Source: CAZIAK01 sp964537035 (GTDB lineage Bacteria > Planctomycetota > B15-G4). From it: a DNA stretch of 8,364 nt. Location of the stretch: the NCBI GenBank assembly GCA_964537035.1, contig CAZIAK010000091.1, positions 1 through 8,364 on the forward strand, read 5' to 3'. The notes under the pieces were generated by a model. That model saw nothing but the letters and a program-made list of their open reading frames with translations, ran no database searches and had not been told where the DNA came from. Position 1 is the first letter of the stretch, and every line of letters starts with the position of its first letter. Made by a program: the position numbers and the translations under genes. Below are positions 1-6,252 of this stretch, piece by piece.

Positions 1-1554
1 CTAGCCGCCCACCGACACGAACACCCCGCCGTTCTCCTCCGCCAGCTTGCGGAACTCCTTGCCGCCGTACGCGCCCACGTAGATCACGTGGATCTGCACG
101 CCGCGGTACGAGTTCACCCGGCGCACCTCTTCGCGGATCTCGGTCATGTCCACGGTCATGCCCACAGTGGGTTCGCCGTCGGTGAGAAAGAAGATCGTGT
201 CGACGGGGTCCTTGGTGCTGGTGACGAAGGCGTTGCTCTTCTTCTTGTCGCCCACGGGTTCACCGAAGGCGGTCATCAACGCCAGGTGCGTATTGGTCTG
301 ACCCTCTGAAGCGCTGTCGGCGGAGAGCCCCATGCGGGCCCTGAAGCCCGCGCCGTCGCCGCCCTTGGGCTTGAGCTTGCCCACCCAGGTCGAGGCGTTG
401 TTCTTGTTGAGCACGTTGGCCTTGCTGGCCTTGCGCTTCCAGAGTTCGACCTCGGTGGCGTAGGCCACGATGTTGAAGGCGGTCGACTCGGGCAGGGATT
501 GAATCGTGTTGATCAGCTCTTCTTTCACGATGGCCAGGCGCTGCAACGACTTGTACTCGCGGCCCGTGCGAGCCAGGCGGTCGGGGTCGCCGAATGACTC
601 CTCCATGCTCTTGCTCACGTCGATGACGAAGATGATGTTCTCGCTCTTGGTCTCGATGCCCTGAAAGCTGCTCTTGCCCTTGGCGTAGGCGCTACCGTTC
701 TCTGCCAGGCGCTTCTTGGCCTCGGCCAGCTTGGCCAGGTCCGGCATGACGAACGACTTCTCGGAGCGGTCCCACCACTTCATCCAGATGGCGCTGTCGT
801 CCTCGAACTTGCGCTGGGTGAGTGTCTGCAAGACCTCGAACGCATCCTCGGAGACCCGGGGGTCGACATCGTTGTCGATCATGGTGATCAGCACGCGCAC
901 CGCGCCCTTGAGCCGCAACTCCAGGGTGGCTTTGACCGCAGCCAGGCGCACCGACTTCTGCAAGTGGGCGAGACCGAGCAGGACCGCAGGCAGGGCCTCA
1001 TCGCCCGGGTCGATCTTGGACAAGGCTCCCAGCACGGCGATGACCTCGGCGGGCTCCCCCTCCGCGACCCGCTCGGTGAGCGGCCCCACTGCGGCCTTGC
1101 TGCCCAGCCGGCCCAGGCCGCCGATGGCCCCCAGGCGAATCCCCAGATCGCGGTCTTCCAGGTACTCCACGAGGGACTCCCGGGCGAAGTCGTGGCCCAT
1201 GCCCCCCAAGACCTCGATCACCCCCGCGACCAGCACCTTGTTCTTTGCACGCTTGCGGTTCTCCAGCACCTCTTCGATCAGCCAACGGGCGCCGTCCGCG
1301 TCGGACATGGTCGCGAGCACGTTCACCGTGGCCCGGCGCACCAGATAGTCCTCGTCTTCGAGGGCCTCGGTGAGGGCCATCACCGCCCCGGCGCTGTCGA
1401 TGCCCTCAAGGGTCAAGACGGCCTGACGCCGTTGATCGACGCTCTTGTCCTTGCCGTAGTAGATCTTGAACTCGGAGACCAGAGCCGCGTCGTCATCGAC
1501 GATCAGAGCGGTGGCAGGAAGCAGGGACAGCAGCACGAGAAGAAGGCACGACAT
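1..1554 (-). CDS. Secreted HEAT-repeat protein with C-terminal von Willebrand A domain
   Basis: The protein has 517 residues. Residues 1-16 form a hydrophobic signal peptide (MSCLLLVLLSLLPATA), so export is predicted. Residues about 37-250 are alpha-helical HEAT-like repeats with recurring D-x-x-V/I-R-x-x-A patterns (for example EDEDYLVRRA and LEDRDLGIRLGA). A tryptophan-rich linker (IWMKWW, 256-261) follows. The vWA domain spans about 305-517, with MIDAS motif DVSKS (312-316), a candidate metal-site threonine in GQTNTH (T420 or T422), and FFLTDGEPT (455-463). The family role is metal-dependent protein binding or scaffolding; no partner is evident. I chose the ATG at 1554 because the TTG two codons upstream sits too close to the AGGG ribosome-site candidate, which lies 9 bases before the ATG. 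The stop (TAG) is at the window edge, so the gene looks complete. It is divergent from the sugar-kinase operon. The domain calls are firm; the biological role is unknown. Confidence 0.88.
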   Translation of the reverse strand: MSCLLLVLLSLLPATALIVDDDAALVSEFKIYYGKDKSVDQRRQAVLTLEGIDSAGAVMALTEALEDEDYLVRRATVNVLATMSDADGARWLIEEVLENRKRAKNKVLVAGVIEVLGGMGHDFARESLVEYLEDRDLGIRLGAIGGLGRLGSKAAVGPLTERVAEGEPAEVIAVLGALSKIDPGDEALPAVLLGLAHLQKSVRLAAVKATLELRLKGAVRVLITMIDNDVDPRVSEDAFEVLQTLTQRKFEDDSAIWMKWWDRSEKSFVMPDLAKLAEAKKRLAENGSAYAKGKSSFQGIETKSENIIFVIDVSKSMEESFGDPDRLARTGREYKSLQRLAIVKEELINTIQSLPESTAFNIVAYATEVELWKRKASKANVLNKNNASTWVGKLKPKGGDGAGFRARMGLSADSASEGQTNTHLALMTAFGEPVGDKKKSNAFVTSTKDPVDTIFFLTDGEPTVGMTVDMTEIREEVRRVNSYRGVQIHVIYVGAYGGKEFRKLAEENGGVFVSVGG

Positions 1555-1643
1555 GGGCAATGACCCTGGGGGGCAACCTGGCTGGTGACCAGGGTGTAGC
1601 GGGCGGGGCGACAGAGGAAACCTCTAGCGCGCTCGGGGCCCCA

Positions 1644-1658
1644 CAACCTATCAGGTTG
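1644..1658. repeat. Perfect 6-bp inverted repeat in the divergent promoter region
   Basis: CAACCT and AGGTTG flank the three-base loop ATC. It lies near the middle of the divergent gap, about 90 bases from the vWA start and 105 bases from the kinase start. It could be a regulator-binding site or a small hairpin. No T-tract follows, so a terminator is unlikely. A second CAACCTG occurs at 1574-1580, complementary to CAGGTTG at 1652-1658. No known operator is recognised. Confidence 0.4.
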
Positions 1659-1726
1659 CGCGGGATTTGCCGCGGTGGCGAGCAGGGCTCGAGTCTCGCA
1701 TCCTGCCGGCTCGCTAGCCCCCACCG

Positions 1727-1755
1727 GTGAAGTCACGCCGGGCGCTGGCTACACT
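1727..1755 (+). promoter_or_regulatory. Candidate leaderless promoter of the kinase operon
   Basis: A -10-like TACACT (1750-1755) lies 17 bases after a weak -35-like GTGAAG (1727-1732, matching TTGACA at three positions). The -10 ends seven bases before the ATG at 1763, so transcription would start at or next to the start codon. No Shine-Dalgarno sequence precedes that ATG, which fits a leaderless mRNA. The prediction rests on spacing and weak consensus only. Confidence 0.35.
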
Positions 1756-1762
1756 CCCTGGC

Positions 1763-2668
1763 ATGACAGCCCCCCTGCCCAGCGGCCTGGCCTGCGAGCG
1801 CCTCGACTGGCTCCCGGCCGAAGCCTCCCAGAGACGCTATGGCCGCCTCGTGCGGCCACAAGCCGTGGATCGGCCCACAGCCGTGGTGATGACCTTTGCC
1901 CGGGGCACCCGCGCAGAGGAGGTGCGCCGGGTGCTGCGGGCCACCGAGTGGCTTGCCCGGGCGGGCCTGCCGGTCCCAGAGGTCTTCGACGCCGTCCCCG
2001 AGCAGCGCTGGATCCTTCAAGAAGACCTGGGGGACATCACCCTGGCTGGCGCCCGCGATGCAGGGCTGGCTGTGGCGCCCTTGTACAGCGATGCCGTGGG
2101 CCTGCTCGATCGCCTGGCACCGCTGACCGTGGACACCTCGCCCAAGCCCCCCCTCGACGCCCGCCGCCTGCAGACCGAGCTGCACCAGTTCTCCGTGCTG
2201 GCCTTGCAGCTCCCCGAAGGTGCGGGGGCTGGCTTGAAACTCGAGCTGACCAGTCTGGTCGAGCACTGCACCGCCCTGCCCACCGTGCTCTGCCACCGGG
2301 ACTATCACTCGCGCAACCTGATGGTCTGCGACGGGCGCCTGCGCATCATCGACCATCAAGATGCCCTGGTGGGCCCCGCACCGTACGACCGCGTCTCACT
2401 GGCCTACGACCCCTACGTCGACCTGGCAGATCCGATTCGCAAACGCATCGCTGGTGACGGAGAGGGCACAGCCGAGGTGGCCATCCAACGGCTGGCCAAG
2501 GCCATCGGCACCTTCGCCGACAAGGGTGGACACTGGCGACAATGGATCGCCCCTGCCGCCCGACAAGCCCGCAAGCTGATCAAGGACAGCGAGCTCTCAT
2601 TGCCCCTGCTCGACCTGGCCTTCGCCACCCAGTCCGCCGCAGCCAATGGCCAGGCCTCGGCGTCGTGA
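1763..2668 (+). CDS. amgK: AmgK-like anomeric sugar kinase (MurNAc/GlcNAc 1-kinase candidate)
   Basis: The protein has 301 residues and belongs to the aminoglycoside-phosphotransferase/choline-kinase fold. The N-terminus (LDWLPAEASQRRYGRL, 14-29) matches the AmgK pattern of a glycine-loop substitute. The hinge is ILQEDLGD (84-91). The catalytic loop is CHRDYHSRN (177-185) with D180 and N185. The metal site is IIDHQDALVGPAPYD (195-209), close to the AmgK signature IDFQDA-x-x-GP-x-x-YD, with His for Phe at 198. AmgK phosphorylates MurNAc or GlcNAc at the anomeric carbon in cell-wall recycling. The next gene is a MurU-like nucleotidyltransferase overlapping by four bases (GTGA), the expected pathway partner. 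I chose the ATG at 1763 rather than the in-frame GTG at 1727 because family homology begins just after it and a promoter-like -10 lies between. The kinase family is firm; the sugar substrate is inferred from motif and neighbour. Confidence 0.82.
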   Translation: MTAPLPSGLACERLDWLPAEASQRRYGRLVRPQAVDRPTAVVMTFARGTRAEEVRRVLRATEWLARAGLPVPEVFDAVPEQRWILQEDLGDITLAGARDAGLAVAPLYSDAVGLLDRLAPLTVDTSPKPPLDARRLQTELHQFSVLALQLPEGAGAGLKLELTSLVEHCTALPTVLCHRDYHSRNLMVCDGRLRIIDHQDALVGPAPYDRVSLAYDPYVDLADPIRKRIAGDGEGTAEVAIQRLAKAIGTFADKGGHWRQWIAPAARQARKLIKDSELSLPLLDLAFATQSAAANGQASAS

Positions 2669-3669
2669 CCGTGCCGCGCCAGGCCATCGTGTTGGCGGCA
2701 GGCAGGGGACAGCGCCTGCGGCCGTTCACGAACCACACGCCCAAGCCGCTCGTTCCCTTTCTCAATCGGCCTCTACTGCAAGGCACCCTTGAGGATCTGT
2801 CACGGGCAGGAGTGGAGCGGGTCTGGATCAACGCCTGGCATCTCGCCGAGCAGCTGGTCGACTGGGCGGCGAACTGGCAAGACGACAGCCTGCAGCTCAC
2901 CGTGGTGGTCGAACCCGAGCTGCTCGACACGGGCGGCGGACTGGTGAACATCCAACCCCTGCTCGCACCAGAGCCCGTGCTCGTGCTGGCCGGGGACATC
3001 ATCGCCGACTTCGATTACGAGGCCCTGGCGCAGCGGCACCACGAGAGCACGGCCGAAGCCACCATGGCCCTCACCACCGCGGCCGACCCCGAAGTCTTCG
3101 GCCCCGTGGCCATGGACGGAGAGCAGATGCTGTGTGACATCGTGGGGCGCCTGGGACGCCCCGGCGAGAGCTCACTCGTGAACGCCAGCGCCCACATGCT
3201 CGAGCACAGCTTCCTTGACCGCCTGCCCCGCACGGGCCCCTCGTGCCTGGTGCGAGGCGGGTACCTGCCAGCCATGGCCGCGGGGGCCACCGTGGCAGGC
3301 TGGGTCCATCCCGGCGCCTGGGCCGAGACGGGGACGCCTGGCGCCCTGCTCTCTGCCCAACAGGCCGCGCTCGCTGGATCGCTGCCCCTGTCCCCTGGAC
3401 GCCGGGAGGCTGGCGGGCTGCCGTGGGCCCCTGAGACTGGCCAGCTCGCCCTGGTCCATCCCACGGCGCAGCTCGGATCCGGGGTCGAGTTGCGCGACGG
3501 CAGCACCATCGGCCCAGGCGCGCGGCTGGGCGACGGCGTGACCATTCGTCAGTGCCTCGTGGCCGGGGGCGTCAGGCTGCCTGACCACACCACCTGGGAG
3601 CACCAGATCATCGACAGCCAAGAGACCGCCGAGCAGTTGCTGAGCCGTCCGGGAGCCACGATCTCGTGA
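2665..3669 (+). CDS. murU: MurU-like sugar-1-phosphate nucleotidyltransferase with C-terminal beta-helix-like extension
   Basis: The protein has 334 residues. The N-terminus has the nucleotide-binding signature LAAGRGQRLRP (10-20) and TPKPL (25-29). LLDTGGG (86-92) resembles the ETGGG of MurU more than the GTAGG usual in GDP-mannose enzymes. The metal-binding Asp is D111 (LAGDI). The second metal site, normally W-x-D-x-G-T, reads WAETGTP (219-225), so Glu replaces Asp at 221. Classical MurU ends near 225 residues. Here residues about 264-315 add hexapeptide-like turns (VHPTAQLGSGV, STIGPGARLGDGV), as in left-handed beta-helix domains of larger sugar nucleotidyltransferases. The GTG at 2665 overlaps the kinase stop as GTGA, indicating coupling; GTG at 2671 is an alternative start. 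The expected reaction is MurNAc-1-phosphate + UTP to UDP-MurNAc; another sugar-1-phosphate remains possible. The family is firm, the substrate moderate. Confidence 0.8.
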   Translation: MTVPRQAIVLAAGRGQRLRPFTNHTPKPLVPFLNRPLLQGTLEDLSRAGVERVWINAWHLAEQLVDWAANWQDDSLQLTVVVEPELLDTGGGLVNIQPLLAPEPVLVLAGDIIADFDYEALAQRHHESTAEATMALTTAADPEVFGPVAMDGEQMLCDIVGRLGRPGESSLVNASAHMLEHSFLDRLPRTGPSCLVRGGYLPAMAAGATVAGWVHPGAWAETGTPGALLSAQQAALAGSLPLSPGRREAGGLPWAPETGQLALVHPTAQLGSGVELRDGSTIGPGARLGDGVTIRQCLVAGGVRLPDHTTWEHQIIDSQETAEQLLSRPGATIS

Positions 3670-4394
3670 GCGGCGGACGCATCCTGATCATCATGTTCCT
3701 GGGGCTGGGCCTGCTCATCTGGCTGGCACTCGACGAGGGAGAAGACGCAGACATTCAGCGTGGCCTCGAAGAGTCCGCCGTGGCCCTCGATGCGGTGACC
3801 GCAGAGCTGGCCTCCTTTGACGACATCTACCAGCAGCTCAGCCGCCGTGGGCTCATGCTGCGGCTCAAGACCGAGCACGACGGTCTGCGGGCCGAGCTGG
3901 CGGCGCTGCGGGCTCGGCGCTTGCACATCCCGGACGACGAGAGCATCCCCCGACCGCGCAAGCTGCGGGCCTTCCGCGAGCTGCGCGACGAGACCCAGCA
4001 GCTCCTGGCCCTGACCTCCAGCCTGGCGGTGCGGGTCAGTGCGCGCCACGAGTTCATCACCCTGTCCAGCCCCCTGCTCAATCGCTGCCGCGAACTGAGA
4101 GACAGGCTGCTGGCCTATCCCCTCGAGAACGACGAACTCACCACCCGGGTCAGTTCGCTGGCGGGCTACTTCGCCGAGCTCGAAGGCTACGCCAAGCAGG
4201 CCGACTCCCTGCTGCACAGCAACCTGCAACAGGGCCAGGTCATGGGACAGACCACGCTCAATGGTCTGAACAACTGCATCACCGAGATGACCGAGCTCGA
4301 CACGACCGTAAGAGAGCACTTGGGGCTGCCGGCTGACAGCCCGGAGCGCGTCGCCGCTGATGACACGGTTGGCGGCACGGCCGACGACAGTTGA
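3666..4394 (+). CDS. Unrecognised membrane-anchored helical protein, third gene of the kinase operon
   Basis: The protein has 242 residues and no family that I recognise. Residues 5-22 (RILIIMFLGLGLLIWLAL) form one transmembrane helix with a very short N-terminal side; the acidic stretch DEGEDAD follows. The rest is predicted helical and probably periplasmic. Residues about 30-85 have heptad-like spacing of Leu/Ile/Ala with many Glu and Arg, suggesting a coiled coil. A proline-containing break (HIPDDESIPRPRK, 87-99) precedes further amphipathic helices (about 100-220), and the tail is acidic and disordered. Two cysteines (141 and 204) are present. The GTG start at 3666 overlaps the nucleotidyltransferase stop as GTGA, so it is co-translated with the sugar-activating genes. 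An envelope role alongside sugar recycling is a guess from context. The gene is very likely real because of the overlap and the ordered composition. Confidence 0.72.
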   Translation: MSGGRILIIMFLGLGLLIWLALDEGEDADIQRGLEESAVALDAVTAELASFDDIYQQLSRRGLMLRLKTEHDGLRAELAALRARRLHIPDDESIPRPRKLRAFRELRDETQQLLALTSSLAVRVSARHEFITLSSPLLNRCRELRDRLLAYPLENDELTTRVSSLAGYFAELEGYAKQADSLLHSNLQQGQVMGQTTLNGLNNCITEMTELDTTVREHLGLPADSPERVAADDTVGGTADDS

Positions 4395-4433
4395 TCAGCT
4401 CGCGGCAATCGCTCAGCGCTGAGCTGGCTGATC
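4393..4433. terminator. Nested inverted repeats at the convergent gene ends (possible bidirectional terminator)
   Basis: The two convergent stop codons are only 18 bases apart. GATCAGC (4393-4399) pairs with GCTGATC (4427-4433). A perfect 14-base palindrome, GCTCAGCGCTGAGC (4411-4424), lies inside and contains the sulfatase-gene stop codon. Such symmetry at a tail-to-tail junction suits a bidirectional terminator. There is no T-tract on either strand and the two hairpins are mutually exclusive in part, so intrinsic termination is uncertain. Confidence 0.35.
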
Positions 4434-6251
4434 CTGCAGCTGGGCTTGGCGCAGCTCACGAAGCCGGCCCTCCATGAGCTCCGCTTCGTCGTCGCGCCCC
4501 AGGGCACGCAAGGCCCGGGCCTGCACCTGGACCAGATTGGCTGCATCGGGCCGATCTTCCAGGGCCGGAGCGAGGCGCAGGAGCGCCAGGGACGGGTCGC
4601 CGAAGACCGTCTGGTAGAGGGCGTCAAGGGCCGCCGTGTCCGGGTCGCCGGGCACCAACGCCTCGGCCTGGGCGAGCAGCCTGGGCACGTCGTCCGTGCC
4701 CTGCTCTGTGCGATCAGCCTGTTCCATCAGGACCTTGGCCAACTCGTGCAGGGCGCCCAAGGACGACGGCTGCAACCACACCGCCTGCTCAAGAGCGTGT
4801 TGGGCCTCGGCGAGGCGCCCCAGGGCTCGCTGGGCTTTGCCCACGAAGAGCTGCAGTTCAGCCACGTCCGCGAACTCGGGCAGCTGGGGCTCGAGGGCGT
4901 CGAGGGCGCCCTGTGCCTGGCCTGTCACCAGCAGGGTGTTGGCCAGATCGATGGCGTCGATCAGCGCCATGGCTCCTCGCGGATCTCGTCGCTCCGTCGC
5001 AGAGCTTGGCGGCGCCAAGGTGCCCACGTAGCCCAGGGCCCTCAGAGCGTCCTGGTCGCTGACCGCTTCCGCCTCGTGCTTCGGAGCCGTGTCCTGAACC
5101 GCTCCACGCAACACGTGGTCAGCTGCTGGCCGACCCGACAACTCACCAGGGTCTGTGGCCAGGTCGTGGATCGCCCACTGAGGATCCGACGCCTCGGGAG
5201 CACCCAGCAGCTTGAGCGAGCCGTAGCGCACTCCCACCAGGGGCGAGAAGCCGTAGTAGAACCAACCGGCACGGCCCTCAAGGGGGATGCTCCGGGGCGG
5301 CTGGGCCCGAACGAATGAGCGCCCATCGAGCGCGGAGGCGGGGGGCAGGCCCAGCAGCTCGAGCACGGTCGGCGTGATGTCGAGGAGGCTGACCACGTCG
5401 TCACGGCGCTGCCCCGCCTCGGGGAAAGCCCCGTCTGTGGCCAGTGTGCGCGCCAGGATCAAAGGCACATGCATGGTGCTCTCGTAGAGCAGCAAGCCGT
5501 GAGTCTGCTCGCCATGCTCCCCCAGCCCTTCGCCGTGATCTGACGTGACCATGATGAGCACGTCCTCGCCTCGCTGCTCTACAGCCTCGAGCAGGCGGCC
5601 CACTTGGGCGTCGGCGAAGGCCACTTCATCGAGGTAGGCCTCCCGTGGCGGGTCGGTGCGCCCTTGCGGAGCCTGGTAGGGCGCGTGGGGGTCGTACAGG
5701 TGCACCCAGGCGAACCAGGGTTGCTCCTGGTCTGCGTGGTCGGCGAGCCACTCCAGCGAGCGATCGATGGTCATGTCGCCCCGGCGCTCGTGGGGCCGCC
5801 CCGGCCCTCCCGGCACGAACAGCTCATCGTCGTAGACGTTGAACCCGCGGTCGAGGCCGTGGCGGTGGTCAAGCATGGCGCTGGAGACGAAGGCGGCCGT
5901 GTTGTATCCCGCCTCACTCAAGACTTCAGCCAAGGTGGGCCCGGGCAGCTGGGACACCGCGACGCCGTTGACCGTGAGGCCATGTCGGCCAGGCCGCACG
6001 CCGGTGAGCATGCTGGCGTGGGACGGCAAGGTGAGGGGCGAGACGGACGTGGCCTGGGTGAAAACTATTCCGGAGCTGGCCAGGGCATCGAGTGCGGGCG
6101 TCGCCCCGGCCTGGGGCCCCACCGCGTCAGCCCGGAGTGTGTCGATGGTGATCAGCAAGACATTGGGTCTCTGATCGTGACCGCAGCCGGTGCACGGCAA
6201 CCCGAAGGCGAGGGCCAGGGCCGCGGTCACGAAGCTGGCTCGAGTCTTCAT
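4413..6251 (-). CDS. Sulfatase-like (alkaline phosphatase superfamily) predicted lipoprotein with TPR-like tail
   Basis: The protein has 612 residues. An N-terminal signal (1-22) ends in PCTGC (19-23), an imperfect lipobox with C23 as candidate lipidated Cys. The sulfatase/phosphodiesterase fold spans about 29-410: metal site LLITIDTLRAD (32-42, D37); nucleophile region SPLTLPSHASMLTG (71-84); HLYDPHAPY (184-192); VTSDHGEGLGEHG (235-247, with D238 and H239); and H251. At the C/S-x-P-S-R sulfatase signature it reads T-L-P-S-H, so T74 replaces the residue converted to formylglycine. Phospho- or phosphonate-ester hydrolysis, or transferase activity, is therefore as likely as sulfatase activity. 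Residues about 425-600 are TPR-like helical pairs (GKAQRALGRLAEAQHALEQA). I chose ATG 6251 because it gives a clean signal peptide; GTG 6293 would run inside selB. The selB stop is one base upstream (TGAGATG), indicating coupling. The substrate is unknown. Confidence 0.85.
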   Translation of the reverse strand: MKTRASFVTAALALAFGLPCTGCGHDQRPNVLLITIDTLRADAVGPQAGATPALDALASSGIVFTQATSVSPLTLPSHASMLTGVRPGRHGLTVNGVAVSQLPGPTLAEVLSEAGYNTAAFVSSAMLDHRHGLDRGFNVYDDELFVPGGPGRPHERRGDMTIDRSLEWLADHADQEQPWFAWVHLYDPHAPYQAPQGRTDPPREAYLDEVAFADAQVGRLLEAVEQRGEDVLIMVTSDHGEGLGEHGEQTHGLLLYESTMHVPLILARTLATDGAFPEAGQRRDDVVSLLDITPTVLELLGLPPASALDGRSFVRAQPPRSIPLEGRAGWFYYGFSPLVGVRYGSLKLLGAPEASDPQWAIHDLATDPGELSGRPAADHVLRGAVQDTAPKHEAEAVSDQDALRALGYVGTLAPPSSATERRDPRGAMALIDAIDLANTLLVTGQAQGALDALEPQLPEFADVAELQLFVGKAQRALGRLAEAQHALEQAVWLQPSSLGALHELAKVLMEQADRTEQGTDDVPRLLAQAEALVPGDPDTAALDALYQTVFGDPSLALLRLAPALEDRPDAANLVQVQARALRALGRDDEAELMEGRLRELRQAQLQDQPAQR

Positions 6252-6252
6252 C

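Larger units (their letters stand above)
1555..1762. promoter_or_regulatory. Divergent intergenic promoter region with mirrored motifs
   Basis: This 208-base gap separates the leftward vWA gene from the rightward kinase operon and must hold both promoters. The plus strand at 1748-1761 reads GCTACACTCCCTGG, ending one base before the kinase ATG. The minus strand at 1600-1589 reads GCTACACCCTGG, the same motif with two bases fewer, pointing at the vWA gene. Each contains a -10-like TACAC core. The gap also holds a perfect hairpin (CAACCT-ATC-AGGTTG, 1644-1658) and a small one (AGAGG-AAA-CCTCT, 1613-1625). I see no convincing ORF here. That both promoters lie in this gap follows from gene orientation; the exact elements are inferred from motif resemblance. 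Confidence 0.5.

Noticed and set aside
964..1563. Plus-strand open frame opposite the HEAT region of the vWA gene
   Set aside because: The minus-strand frame has coherent HEAT repeats and a signal peptide; the plus frame shows no domain and ends by chance near the gene start.
1727..1762. GTG at 1727 as the start of the AmgK-like kinase
   Set aside because: The added 12 residues lack family similarity, and a promoter-like -10 lies between this GTG and the ATG at 1763.
4446..5318. Long plus-strand open frame opposite the sulfatase-like gene
   Set aside because: It is antisense to a gene with intact family motifs, is rich in Gln, Arg and Gly typical of GC-rich shadow frames, and has no recognisable domain.
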